From RPQJ01 sp963732375 (lineage in GTDB: Bacteria; Pseudomonadota; Gammaproteobacteria; Steroidobacterales; Steroidobacteraceae): DNA of 64,000 bases. The stretch lies in contig CAVSZE010000002.1 in the NCBI GenBank assembly GCA_963732375.1, forward strand, positions 434,001 through 498,000, read 5' to 3'. The notes beneath the pieces were generated by a model that saw nothing but the letters and a program-made list of their open reading frames with translations, ran no database searches and was not told the origin of the DNA. Positions 1 to 9,478 of the stretch are shown here, piece after piece; the stretch's first letter is position 1, and every line of letters starts with the position of its first letter. Both the position numbers and the translations under genes were made by a program.

Positions 1-2
1 GC

Positions 3-242
3 CAGCTCGAGCGGCTCGAGCACGACCTGCACGAGTGCATCGATGGGCTGGTGCGCATTGCACGCGAGCATTCCGGGGCTGGCGATCGCGGCACCCGCAT
101 CGCGACCGACATGTATGAGTATTTCGACGCCCGTCTCGACGCGCACGGCTGCCGGCTTGGCACCGAGGAACGACACCGACTGATCGACGACGACGTGCGC
201 CTGAACACCGCCGGTCTCGAGGTCTGGCTGGACCGTTCCTGA
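3..242 (+). CDS. C-terminal part of an unrecognised protein, truncated by the window edge
   Basis: The frame is open from the left edge (base 3) to a TGA at 240-242 and gives about 79 residues. The first in-frame ATG (base 51) lies in the middle of what looks like continuous coding sequence, so this is the tail of a larger gene. The tail is charged and probably helical, rich in Arg, Asp and Glu, with no motif I recognise. It ends 55 bases before acuI. I do not assign a function. Confidence 0.5.
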   Translation, partial: QLERLEHDLHECIDGLVRIAREHSGAGDRGTRIATDMYEYFDARLDAHGCRLGTEERHRLIDDDVRLNTAGLEVWLDRS

Positions 243-297
243 GGCCAGGCGCACACGCTGCCCCACACCAGATCCTTAACACCACCGGCTACATACC

Positions 298-1287
298 ATG
301 TCTGCATTCCGCGCCTTCCGTATCCACGAAATCGACCGCCAGATCGTCGCCCGCTTCGACGAGATCACGCTCGACGAATTGAGCCCGGGGGATGTGGTGG
401 TGCGCGTCAGCCACTCCGACATCAACTACAAGGACGCGCTTGCGGCGACCGGCAAGGGCCGCATCCTGCGCCGCTATCCGCTGGTTGGCGGCATCGACCT
501 CGCCGGAGAGGTCGTGAGCTCGACGGATGCTCGGTTCGCGCCGGGGCAGCAGGTACTGGTCACGGGCTGCGGTCTCTCCGAGACCCGGGACGGCGGCTAT
601 GCGGAATTCGCCCGCCTGCCGGGCGACTCGGTGATTCCGTTGCCTGCCGGCATCAGTGCGCTCGATGCGATGAAGGTCGGCACGGCGGGATTCACCGCGG
701 CGCTCGCCGTGCACCGGATGGAGCAGAACGGCCAGCAGCCTGCGAACGGCCCGGTGGTGGTCACCGGCGCGACCGGCGGCGTCGGCAGCCTTGCGATCAG
801 CATGCTGGCCGGCCGCGGATACGAGGTCGTGGCGGTGAGCGGCAAGGCGGAAGCCGACGACTACCTGAGCGCCATCGGCGCGGCGCGCGTGCTGCGCCGG
901 CAGGACATCGACCTGGGCTCGAAACCGATGGAAAAGGCGCTGTGGGCCGGTGCCGTGGACAACGTCGGCGGCCCGCTGCTCACCTGGCTCACGCGCACGG
1001 TGGACCAGTGGGGCAACATCGCCAGCATCGGGCTCGCGGGCAGTGCCGAACTTGTGACGACCGTCATGCCTTTCATCCTGCGCGGCGTTAACCTGCTCGG
1101 GATCAATTCCGTGCTCACGCCCCGTGAACTCCGGCTCGAGGTCTGGCGGCGCATCGCAACCGACCTGCGGCCGGCGGCGCTGGACCGGATATGCACGAAG
1201 ATCGTTGGCTTCGACGAGTTACCCGCGCCGTTTGACGACTACATCCAGGGCCGGGTGACCGGCCGAACCGTGGTGAGGATTCCGTGA
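298..1287 (+). CDS. acuI: Acrylyl-CoA reductase, YhdH/AcuI-type NADPH quinone oxidoreductase family
   Basis: The 329-residue protein has the medium-chain dehydrogenase/reductase plan without zinc ligands. An N-terminal GroES-like half carries the family's HSDINYKDALAATGKG stretch near residues 38-53, and a Rossmann half has VTGATGGVGSLA near residues 155-166. Family members such as AcuI reduce acryloyl-CoA to propionyl-CoA with NADPH and detoxify acrylate, for example from DMSP breakdown; others are annotated as generic quinone oxidoreductases. It is cytosolic. Its TGA overlaps the GTG start of cysD by four bases, so the two are probably translationally coupled. Propionyl-CoA made here could feed the prp genes at 11-17 kb (inference). 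The family is clear; the physiological substrate is inferred. Confidence 0.88.
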   Translation: MSAFRAFRIHEIDRQIVARFDEITLDELSPGDVVVRVSHSDINYKDALAATGKGRILRRYPLVGGIDLAGEVVSSTDARFAPGQQVLVTGCGLSETRDGGYAEFARLPGDSVIPLPAGISALDAMKVGTAGFTAALAVHRMEQNGQQPANGPVVVTGATGGVGSLAISMLAGRGYEVVAVSGKAEADDYLSAIGAARVLRRQDIDLGSKPMEKALWAGAVDNVGGPLLTWLTRTVDQWGNIASIGLAGSAELVTTVMPFILRGVNLLGINSVLTPRELRLEVWRRIATDLRPAALDRICTKIVGFDELPAPFDDYIQGRVTGRTVVRIP

Positions 1288-2216
1288 CCAGCACCGACAC
1301 GAAGGGCCTGCCGACGCACACGCTCACGCACCTCGAGCGCCTCGAGGCCGAGGCGATCGAGATCATGCGCGAGGTCGTCGCCGAGTGCGACAAGCCGGTG
1401 ATGCTCTACTCCATCGGCAAGGACAGCGCCGCGATGCTGCATGTCGCGATGAAGGCGTTCTACCCGGCCAAGCCGCCGTTCCCGCTGCTGCACGTGGACA
1501 CGCGCTGGAAGTTCCGGGAGATGTACGCGTTCCGCGCGCGCATGGTGAACGAGCTCGGCCTCGAGCTACTCACCTACACCAACCCGGACGGCATCGAGAA
1601 GGGCATCAACCCGTTCACGCACGGCTCGGCGATCCACACCGACGTGATGAAGACCCAGGCGCTGAAGCAGGCGCTCGACCTCTACGGCTTCGATGCCGCC
1701 TTCGGTGGCGCCCGGCGCGACGAGGAGAAGAGCCGTGCCAAGGAGCGCATCTTCTCGTTCCGCTCCGCGCAGCACCGCTGGGATCCGAAGAACCAGCGCC
1801 CCGAGCTCTGGCGCATCTACAACACGCGCAAGCACAAGGGCGAGTCGATCCGCGTGTTTCCGATGTCAAACTGGACCGAGCTCGACATCTGGCAGTACAT
1901 CTACCTGCGCAACATCCCGATCGTGCCGTTGTACTTCGCGGCCGAGCGCCCGGTGGTGGAACGCGACGGTACGCTGATCATGGTGGACGACGAGCGCATG
2001 CCGCTGCATCCGGGCGAGACGCCGATGCGCCGGAAAGTGCGCTTCCGCACTCTCGGCTGCTACCCGCTCACCGGCGCGATCGAGAGCGAGGCCGACACGT
2101 TGCCCGCGATCATCCAGGAAATGCTGCTAACGACCAGTTCGGAGCGCCAGGGCCGCGTCATCGACCACGACCAGTCGGCGTCGATGGAAAAGAAGAAGCA
2201 GGAGGGGTACTTCTGA
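1284..2216 (+). CDS. cysD: Sulfate adenylyltransferase subunit 2
   Basis: CysD is the catalytic ATP pyrophosphatase-type subunit of ATP sulfurylase. It makes adenosine 5'-phosphosulfate (APS) from sulfate and ATP, driven by GTP hydrolysis on CysN. The 310 residues start with THLERLEAEAIEIMREV, typical of the family, followed by the PP-loop YSIGKDSAAML near residues 46-56, and contain the conserved FGGARRDEEKSRAKER segment. The start is GTG at 1284, inside the end of acuI (GTGA overlap). Its TGA overlaps the ATG of cysNC by one base. The length is normal (about 300 in E. coli). This is the assimilatory sulfate activation module; the reductive genes cysH and cysIJ are not in this window. Confidence 0.96.
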   Translation: MTSTDTKGLPTHTLTHLERLEAEAIEIMREVVAECDKPVMLYSIGKDSAAMLHVAMKAFYPAKPPFPLLHVDTRWKFREMYAFRARMVNELGLELLTYTNPDGIEKGINPFTHGSAIHTDVMKTQALKQALDLYGFDAAFGGARRDEEKSRAKERIFSFRSAQHRWDPKNQRPELWRIYNTRKHKGESIRVFPMSNWTELDIWQYIYLRNIPIVPLYFAAERPVVERDGTLIMVDDERMPLHPGETPMRRKVRFRTLGCYPLTGAIESEADTLPAIIQEMLLTTSSERQGRVIDHDQSASMEKKKQEGYF

Positions 2217-4126
2217 TGGCACACGTCTCCGACCTGATCGGGCAGGACATCGAGGCTTACCTGCACCAGCACGAGCACAAGAGCCTGCTCAGGTTCATCA
2301 CCTGCGGCAGCGTCGACGACGGCAAGTCGACCCTGATCGGTCGCCTGCTCTACGACTCGAAGATGATCTTCGAGGACCAGCTCGCGGCGCTCGAGGCTGA
2401 CTCGAAGAAAGTGGGCACGCAGGGCGGCGAACTCGATTTCGCGCTGCTGGTGGACGGACTCGCCGCCGAGCGCGAGCAGGGCATCACCATCGACGTGGCC
2501 TACCGCTTCTTCTCGACCGACAAGCGCAAGTTCATCGTCGCCGACACGCCGGGGCACGAGCAGTACACGCGCAACATGGTCACCGGCGCGTCCACTGCGG
2601 ACCTCGCCGTGATCCTGGTCGACGCGCGCAAGGGCGTGCTCGTACAGACGCGGCGTCACAGTTACCTGGTGTCGTTGCTCGGTATCCGCAACGTCGTGCT
2701 CGCGATAAACAAGATGGACCTCGTCGGCTATTCGCAGCAGACCTTCGACGCCATCGTGTCGGAGTACCGGGAATTCGCCCGGCAGATCGGCCTGAACGAC
2801 GTGGTTGCCATCCCGGTGTCCGGGCTCAGGGGCGATAACATCAAGGACCAGAGCAAGCACATGGCTTGGTACCACGGGCCGACGCTGATGGGATACCTGG
2901 AGGCCGTCGAGATCGAGGATCACGTGCAGCACCAGCCGTTGCGCCTGCCGGTGCAGTGGGTCAACCGCCCGAACCTGGACTTCCGGGGCTTCGCCGGCAC
3001 GATTGTCAGTGGCACGCTGGCGAAGGGTGAGAAGCTGCGCGTGCTGCCCTCGGGCCGCGAAAGCCACGTCGCACGCATTGTCACGCTGGACGGCGACCTC
3101 GACAGCGCGGTGGCTGGCCAGGCCGTCACGATCACGCTCGAAGACGAGATCGACGTAAGCCGTGGCGACGTGCTCTCGACCACCAAGGCGCCACCCGGGG
3201 TCGCCGACCAGTTCGAGGTCACCGTCATCTGGATGTCCGACGAGCCGATGCTGCCCGGACGTCCGTACTGGATGAAGATCGGTACGCGCCAGGTGACGGC
3301 GACCATCACCGAGCCCAAGTACAAGGTCAACGTCAATACGCTGGAGCATCTTGCGGCGAAGAAGCTCGAGCTGAACGAGATCGGCATCTGCAACCTGTCG
3401 CTCGACCAGCCGATCGCGTTCGATCCCTACGCGGAGAACCGGGACACCGGTGGCTTCATCCTGATCGACCGCCTGACTAATGCGACCGTCGGTGCAGGCC
3501 TGGTTCATTTTGCGTTGCGCCGATCGCAGAACATCCACTGGCAGGCGGTAGACGTGCACAAGGCGGCGCGCGCCGCGCAGAAGGGCCAGAAGGCCTGCGT
3601 GCTGTGGCTCACCGGGCTCTCGGGCGCCGGTAAGTCCACGATCGCAAACCTGGTCGAGAAACAGCTTGCGTCGCTCGGCCGGCACACCTACCTGCTCGAC
3701 GGCGACAATGTGCGCCACGGACTCAATCGCGACCTGGGCTTCACGGACGCTGATCGTGTCGAGAACATCCGCCGCGTCGCGGAAGTTGCCAAACTGATGG
3801 CGGACGCGGGGCTGATCGTGATGGTGTCCTTCATCTCGCCGTTCCGTGCCGAGCGCCGCATGGCTCGTTCGTTGTTCGAGCCCGGCGAGTTCTTCGAGGT
3901 GCACGTGGACACGCCGCTCGCTGTTGCGGAAGCCCGTGACGTCAAAGGACTCTATGGCAAGGCACGCCGCGGCGAACTGAAGAACTTCACAGGCATCGAC
4001 TCGCCGTACGAGCCGCCGGAAAGCCCGGAGATCTACATCGACACCACGCACGCCGAAGCCGAGGAATCGGCGACCGCGATCGTCGAGCAGCTGCGCAGGA
4101 AGGGGATGCTGGGGCCGGCTGCGTAG
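2216..4126 (+). CDS. cysNC: Bifunctional sulfate adenylyltransferase subunit 1 / adenylylsulfate kinase
   Basis: A fused protein of 636 residues. Residues about 25-240 form the translation-factor-like GTPase of CysN (GSVDDGKST near 31-39, DTPGHEQYTRN, NKMD), followed by two beta-barrel domains. From about residue 440 comes APS kinase (CysC) with P-loop GLSGAGKST near 466-474 and LLDGDNVRHGLNRDLGF. The first half powers APS formation with CysD; the second phosphorylates APS to PAPS. The ATG at 2216 is chosen because it overlaps the cysD stop (TGATG) and gives the canonical N-terminus; the frame is open further upstream only as a shadow of cysD. The fusion is common in proteobacteria. Both active sites look intact. 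Confidence 0.95.
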   Translation: MAHVSDLIGQDIEAYLHQHEHKSLLRFITCGSVDDGKSTLIGRLLYDSKMIFEDQLAALEADSKKVGTQGGELDFALLVDGLAAEREQGITIDVAYRFFSTDKRKFIVADTPGHEQYTRNMVTGASTADLAVILVDARKGVLVQTRRHSYLVSLLGIRNVVLAINKMDLVGYSQQTFDAIVSEYREFARQIGLNDVVAIPVSGLRGDNIKDQSKHMAWYHGPTLMGYLEAVEIEDHVQHQPLRLPVQWVNRPNLDFRGFAGTIVSGTLAKGEKLRVLPSGRESHVARIVTLDGDLDSAVAGQAVTITLEDEIDVSRGDVLSTTKAPPGVADQFEVTVIWMSDEPMLPGRPYWMKIGTRQVTATITEPKYKVNVNTLEHLAAKKLELNEIGICNLSLDQPIAFDPYAENRDTGGFILIDRLTNATVGAGLVHFALRRSQNIHWQAVDVHKAARAAQKGQKACVLWLTGLSGAGKSTIANLVEKQLASLGRHTYLLDGDNVRHGLNRDLGFTDADRVENIRRVAEVAKLMADAGLIVMVSFISPFRAERRMARSLFEPGEFFEVHVDTPLAVAEARDVKGLYGKARRGELKNFTGIDSPYEPPESPEIYIDTTHAEAEESATAIVEQLRRKGMLGPAA

Positions 4127-4203
4127 GGTCGATATTTCTGCCGTCGACCCCCGGGACACGGGGCCGGCGACATCCGGCTACACTGTTCCTACAGGGGGCA
4201 ACG

Positions 4204-6411
4204 GTGACCGACGCGCCGACAGTGCGTGAAGGCGATGGAGCCTGGGCGAAGCTGAGCCGCCGCAAAGTGGCGCAGTGGGGCATCGCCTATGCCGCCGGCG
4301 CCTGGGGCTTCCTGCAGGGACTGCAGTATGTCAGCGACGCGTTCGGCTGGCCCGCGCAGCTCCGCCAGGTCGCGATCCTCGGTCTCCTGGTCGGCCTTCC
4401 GATCGTGCTCGTCATCGCCTGGTACCACGGCGATCGTGGCGAGCAACGCATCACCCGCACCGAACTCGCCATCGTCACATTGCTGTTCCTGCTGGGCGGC
4501 GGAATCTTCTGGCGCTTTGAGCGCGCGAACGAGGCGCCGCCGACCGCCACGACGCCTGGGCGGACTGCATCTCCGTCCACCACAGCCACCACGGCGACTC
4601 TCCCTTCGATCGCGGTCCTGCCCTTCGAAAACCGCAGTGCCAGCAAGGACGACGCGTATTTCGTCGACGGAATCCACGACGACATCCTCACGCAGCTGGC
4701 GAAGATGGCGGCGATGAAGGTGATCTCGCGCACCTCGGTGGAGCGCTTCCGGGACACGAAGTTGCCGATGAAGGTGATCGCGCAGCAGCTCGGCGTCACC
4801 AAGATCCTCGAGGGTGGCGTGCAGCGTGCCGGCGATCGGGTTCGCATCACCGTGCAGCTGATCGACGCGAGCACGGACGGCCACCTCTGGGCCGAGACCT
4901 ACGACCGGGAACTGACGGCCGCCAACATCTTCGCCATCCAGAGCGAGGTGGCCACCGCGATCGCCGCCGCGCTGAATGCGGCCCTGTCACCCGCGGAGAA
5001 GTCGCGGGTGAGCGCGATTCCGACCAAGAGCCTCCCTGCCTGGGAGGCCTATCAACTGGGCAAGGAGCGGATAGCCAACCGCACCAGCAAGGGGCTCGCG
5101 GACGCGGAGATGTTCTTCCAGCGGGCGATAGCGCTCGATCCGGACTTCGCTCTTCCCTATGCCGAACTGGCCATCACGTTCGTAATGCAGGCGAGTCGCG
5201 CCTCGGGCCCACGCGAGGCCGGTCTTGGAAAGGCCGACAAGGCGGTCGCGACCGCGTTGCGCCTCGATCCTAACCAGGCCGAGGGGTGGGCTGCCTCCGG
5301 ACTCATCGCCCAGGACAGGGGGCAATCGTCCGCGGCCGAGGAAATGTACCGCCGGGCCATCGCGCTCAATCCGAACTACGCCACGGCCTACCAGTGGCTC
5401 AACGCGCCGCTGGCCGATCAGGGTCGCTTCCAGGAAGCTCGCGCTGCCCTGAGCCGGGCCGTGGAACTCGACCCCCTGTCAGCCATCATCAACGAGAACC
5501 TTGCTAACCAGCTGGAGTCGCTCGGGCAATTCGCGGAGGCCGAGGCGCGTTACCGCAAGGTCATCGAAATCGATCCATCGATGCCGTACCCGTACATGGA
5601 AATGGGGATCCTCGAGGCGTATGGACGGAACCGGTTTGTTGACGCCGTGACGCTGGTGGAAAAGGCCAGCGAGCTGGATCCCGAGAACCCGTGGATCTGG
5701 TTGAACCTCTCGCAGCTCTATCTTGACCTCGGCGACGACGACCAGGCGACGCGAGTCATCGAGGAGGCCCGCCGGCGCTCGCCGGAAAATGAATCGGTCC
5801 TGACGATCACAGCTATCAAGGCACTGTTTCGAGGGGACGATGCGGCCGCGCGACAGCAGGCCGCCGCGGTCCTCGCGCTCGATACAATCAATGAATATGC
5901 GCTGAACGTGCTCAACGTCGTCGACCTGCGGACGGGCAACTACGCAGCCGCGCGTGCGCGATACGCGAAGGCGTTCCCGGAACTGCTGGTCACCGGCGCC
6001 GCACGGGTCGATGGCAGCAACTGGCAGACCGCTGTTCAGCTGGCGCACGTACTGCAGCAGACCGGGGAGAGCGATCGCGCGGAAGCGTTGCTCGATCGAG
6101 TAGATGCCTATCTCAAGACGACCGTGCGCCTCGGCGCATCGGGGTTTGGAATTGCCGATGTGGAGATTCTTGCGCTGCGTGGCAAGAAGCACGAAGCCCT
6201 CTCGACGTTGCGGGCAGCGGAACGGGCGGGGTGGCGCGGCGGTCTATGGCCCTTGCGCTACTTCCGCGATCTGGACCCCGCGCTTGCTTCCATCCGCGGC
6301 GAACGGGAATTCAAGGCTGTCTTCGCCGACATCGAGCGTGACATGGCCCGGCAGCGTGCCGAACTGGCCGCACGACCGAAGGACCCGACGCCCCAGCTCG
6401 GCGGTGGATGA
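4204..6411 (+). CDS. Membrane-anchored TolB-like/TPR repeat protein
   Basis: The 735-residue protein starts at a GTG behind a GGGGGC ribosome-binding site. The N-terminus has about three hydrophobic segments (near residues 25-45, 56-74 and 87-103) and a Thr/Ser/Pro-rich linker. A TolB-N/FlgO-like domain follows (about 135-255; SIAVLPFENRS, FVDGIHDDILTQL, LEGGVQRAGDRVRITVQLI). TPR repeats fill residues about 280-700. This architecture is usual in proteins annotated as adenylate cyclase-like or CadC-like, but no cyclase or DNA-binding domain is present. It probably works as a membrane-tethered scaffold; partners are unknown. It lies directly upstream of a broken paralogue with the same layout, suggesting tandem duplication. 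Confidence 0.8.
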   Translation: MTDAPTVREGDGAWAKLSRRKVAQWGIAYAAGAWGFLQGLQYVSDAFGWPAQLRQVAILGLLVGLPIVLVIAWYHGDRGEQRITRTELAIVTLLFLLGGGIFWRFERANEAPPTATTPGRTASPSTTATTATLPSIAVLPFENRSASKDDAYFVDGIHDDILTQLAKMAAMKVISRTSVERFRDTKLPMKVIAQQLGVTKILEGGVQRAGDRVRITVQLIDASTDGHLWAETYDRELTAANIFAIQSEVATAIAAALNAALSPAEKSRVSAIPTKSLPAWEAYQLGKERIANRTSKGLADAEMFFQRAIALDPDFALPYAELAITFVMQASRASGPREAGLGKADKAVATALRLDPNQAEGWAASGLIAQDRGQSSAAEEMYRRAIALNPNYATAYQWLNAPLADQGRFQEARAALSRAVELDPLSAIINENLANQLESLGQFAEAEARYRKVIEIDPSMPYPYMEMGILEAYGRNRFVDAVTLVEKASELDPENPWIWLNLSQLYLDLGDDDQATRVIEEARRRSPENESVLTITAIKALFRGDDAAARQQAAAVLALDTINEYALNVLNVVDLRTGNYAAARARYAKAFPELLVTGAARVDGSNWQTAVQLAHVLQQTGESDRAEALLDRVDAYLKTTVRLGASGFGIADVEILALRGKKHEALSTLRAAERAGWRGGLWPLRYFRDLDPALASIRGEREFKAVFADIERDMARQRAELAARPKDPTPQLGGG

Positions 6412-6557
6412 CTCAAGGTTGTTTAGCGAAGCACCCCTGATGGCGGCGGGACGATGCGGCCGCGCAACCGCCCGCGGTCGGCGGCAGGCGACATGATTGG
6501 TATCCGTATGGCAAGTTGTTACGCTCGGGCCCACCACGCACGGCGGGAGGCGCGCCC

Positions 6558-8364
6558 TTGTCCCTGATCTCCGAACTCAAGCGCCGTAACGTATTCCGGG
6601 TTGGCGTCGCCTACCTGGCGCTTGGCTGGATCGTCACGGAGGTCACCGCGACGGTGGCACCGATGCTGCACCTGCCGGATTGGGTGGGGCCGGTCGTCCT
6701 CTGGATGGGCGTGATCGGTTTTCCGTTCGTGGTGATGTTCGCCTGGATCTATGAGCTGACGCCGGAAGGCCTGAAGCGCGAGACCGAGGTTGATCCCACG
6801 GCGTCCGTCACGCACCACACCGCCCGCCGCCTCGATTACGTGATCATCGGCCTGCTCGTCGTCGCGATCGGGCTCTACTCCTTCCATGAATTCCGGCCAG
6901 CCGCCGGGCCGCGTACTACGGTGGTGGCGAGGACGACGCCGAGTGCGGCCGAGTCACCCGCCGGCGAGGATCGCTCCGTCGCCGTGCTGCCGTTCGTGGA
7001 CATGAGTTCGGGCAAGGACCAGGAATACTTCGCCGATGGCATTTCGGAGGAACTGCTGAACCTGCTGGCGAAGATCCCGCAACTGCGCGTGATAGCGCGT
7101 ACCTCGAGCTTCTCGTTCAAGGGCAAGGAAGTCGACATCGCCGAGATCGCGAAGAAGCTGAATGTGGCCAACGTGCTCGAAGGCAGCGTGCGCAAAGTCC
7201 GGCGACACGCTGCGCATCACCGCGCAGCTCATCCGGGCATCCGACAGCTCTCATCTCTGGTCGCAGACCTACGACCGCAAGCTGACCGACGTGTTCGCGG
7301 TGCAGGACGAGATTGCTGCGGCTGTCGTGGAGCAACTCAAGGTCACGCTGCTGGGGGCCGCGCCGAAGGCGCGCGCCACGGACCCGGAGGCGTACGCGCT
7401 TTTCCTGCAGGCGCGCGAGGTCGGTCGCCAGGCCAGCCCCCTGGCCTATGAGCAGGCGATCGCTCTATTCAAGCAGGCACTGGCGATTGATCCTTCCTAT
7501 GCGCCCGCATGGGCTGACCTGGCAGTTATCTACTTCGGACAAATCGACCTCGGCCAGATCTCGATAGACCAGGGGCTCGCGCTTGGCCGAAAGGCGGCCA
7601 GTAACGCCATTGAGCGTGACCCGACCTTCGCGCCGGCGTATGGGAGCCTGGCATTGTTCGAAGGGGTCATCGAGCGGGACTATCCGGCAGCGACGGGGCA
7701 CATCGAGCAGGGCCTCGCGCTCGATCCAACGAACCTGGAAATCATCGGCATAGCCTCCTCGATCGCCAGGCGCCTGGGTCGAATGGACCTCGCCATCGGG
7801 CTTGGCGAGTACGTGGTTTCGCGGGATCCGGTGAGCGTGAACGCATACGATGCGCTGGGTCTCGCGTACCGTTACAAAGGACGGTTCGACGAGTCGATCG
7901 CCGCGTACCGCAAGCTGCTGAGCCTGGCGCCGGACGCCGGGTGGGAACGCACCGCGCTAGGAGATGTGCTGCTGCAGAAGGGCGATGCGAACGCTGCGCT
8001 GGCGGAATACCAGAAGGAACCCGTCGAGGTCTTCCGTCTCGGCGGTCTCGCAATGGCGTATCACGCGCTCGGGCGGAAGGCCGAGTCGGATACCGCTTTC
8101 GCAGAGATGAAGGACAAATACCCGGATATAAAGCCGTTCTCGCTGGCGACCGTGCTTGCGTATCGTGGCGACATCGACGGGGCCTTCGAGATGCTGGACA
8201 AGGCGGCCGGGCAGCACGATCTCGACCTGGGTGCGGTCGCTGTCTACCCGCCGTTTGTACCCATGCATGGTGATCCGCGCTGGCTGCCGCTGCTGCGCAG
8301 GCTGGGACTGGCCCCGGAGCAGCTCGCGGCGATCAAGTTCGACGTGACCGTGCCGGAGCAGTAG
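6558..8364 (+). pseudogene. TolB-like/TPR repeat protein, paralogue of its upstream neighbour, frameshifted
   Basis: Two adjacent frames together make one protein of about 600 residues. The start is TTG at 6558 with GGGAGG seven bases upstream, giving the family N-terminus SLISELKRRNVFRVGVAYL. Three membrane segments follow (about 13-33, 42-62, 88-105), then a TolB-N-like domain with SVAVLPFVDMSSGKDQEYFA. At 7191-7200 the frame breaks: codons cgc aaa continue as gtc cgg, but removing the G at 7197 restores EGSVRKSGDTLRITAQLI, the conserved continuation. TPR repeats run to the stop at 8364. As written, the 5' frame ends at 7451 after an out-of-frame tail. Either a real one-base insertion or a sequencing error; everything downstream reads cleanly. 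Confidence 0.8.
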
Positions 8365-8487
8365 GCGCATTCGAGCGGGCACTTAAGTCAAATTGCGCCC
8401 CGCCCACTGCGGTTAGCTGTACGCTCTGCGGAAGACATCAAGGGGAAGAGGCGACGCTGGAAGGGCGGCGCACTCGGAAACAATCAG

Positions 8488-8826
8488 ATGCACCGCTCTG
8501 CGAGCAGCGACCCGCCGGCTGGCATGGGTGCCGGATTCACCGGCTGGATCGGTCGCGTTCGCGACCGGCTGCTACCCACGACCTACGTTGACTGGTCCGA
8601 CGTTCCCGACGGACCCCATTCACCCTATCGAGCACGCCTCGCGCTGGCGACCGAGCACAGCCCCGACGGCGTCGACGCGCTCGAGCGCGAGGTCGTTCGG
8701 GGGAAGATGAAGGTCATCTACGAGGTCCGCTGCGGCTGCGGCCGGCGCTGGTTCAATCCGCGCCTCGAGCGGGTCCAGCTCTGCCCGCGCTGCGATCGCG
8801 CCGTGGTGATCGAGCCGCCCGCGTAG
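8488..8826 (+). CDS. Small protein with a C-terminal zinc-ribbon-like Cys cluster
   Basis: The 112-residue protein is not assigned to a named family. The last third carries four cysteines as CxC-(about 15 residues)-CPRC (RCGCGRRWFNPRLERVQLCPRC), which would suit a zinc ribbon or rubredoxin-like knuckle. The N-terminal half has no recognisable domain. The ATG at 8488 has no strong ribosome-binding site; an in-frame ATG at 8524 is an alternative. It ends 15 bases before the PaiB-like gene and may be co-transcribed with it. Confidence 0.6.
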   Translation: MHRSASSDPPAGMGAGFTGWIGRVRDRLLPTTYVDWSDVPDGPHSPYRARLALATEHSPDGVDALEREVVRGKMKVIYEVRCGCGRRWFNPRLERVQLCPRCDRAVVIEPPA

Positions 8827-8841
8827 CACCGGGCCTATTAC

Positions 8842-9465
8842 GTGTATCTGCCTCAACACTTCCGCGAACAGCGACTCGAGCTACTCCACGATTTCATCGA
8901 GCGGCATCCGCTGGGCACGCTGGTGAGCGTCGTGGATGGAACGCCTGTGGCGGATCATGTGCCGATGCTGCTGGCGCGGGAGCCGGGCCCGAACGGGACG
9001 CTGCAGGGACACGTCGCGCGGGCCAATCCGCTGTGGCGCAGTGCTGCGAATGGCGCCGAGGTGCTGGTCGTCTTTCACGGCGCGGACGCATACGTGTCAC
9101 CGTCAAGCTATCCGTCGAAGCAGACAGACGGCAAGGTGGTTCCCACCTGGAACTACGCCGTCGTGCACGTGCGAGGCACGATCCGCTTCATCGGTGACGA
9201 GGCGTGGCTGCACGCCCTGGTTTCGAGGCTCACCGGTTGCTTCGAGCACGATCGACCAGGGCCGTGGTCCGTCTCCGACGCACCGGCGGAATACGTGCGT
9301 GCGATGCTCCGTGCCATCGTCGGTTTCGAGATCGAGATCACCGAGCTCGTCGGCAAGTTCAAGGCCAGCCAGAACCGGTCCGCCGAGGATCGCGGCGGAG
9401 CCAGGCAAGCGCTGGAGGCGGCGGGCGCCGGCGAGCTGGACGAACTGGTGCGCGATCCCGGCTGA
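8842..9465 (+). CDS. FMN-binding PaiB-family protein
   Basis: The 207-residue protein begins MYLPQHFREQR, the signature start of the PaiB/FMN-binding negative transcriptional regulator family, with GTG as start codon. The split-barrel flavin fold is visible in the central part (PLGTLVSVVDGTPVADHVPMLL; DAYVSPSSYPSK; VPTWNYAVVHVRGTIRF). In Bacillus, PaiB represses sporulation and protease genes; in most proteobacteria it is an uncharacterised flavin- or haem-binding protein, so a regulatory role here is unproven. The C-terminal region (VGKFKASQNRS) is also typical. It is convergent with the cytochrome gene, 13 bases away. Confidence 0.85.
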   Translation: MYLPQHFREQRLELLHDFIERHPLGTLVSVVDGTPVADHVPMLLAREPGPNGTLQGHVARANPLWRSAANGAEVLVVFHGADAYVSPSSYPSKQTDGKVVPTWNYAVVHVRGTIRFIGDEAWLHALVSRLTGCFEHDRPGPWSVSDAPAEYVRAMLRAIVGFEIEITELVGKFKASQNRSAEDRGGARQALEAAGAGELDELVRDPG

Positions 9466-9478
9466 TCGCGGCGTCGAG

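Noticed and set aside
1385..2215. Long 5' extension of cysNC through cysD
   Set aside because: The extension is Arg/Ala/His-rich shadow sequence of cysD; the ATG at 2216 gives the family N-terminus.
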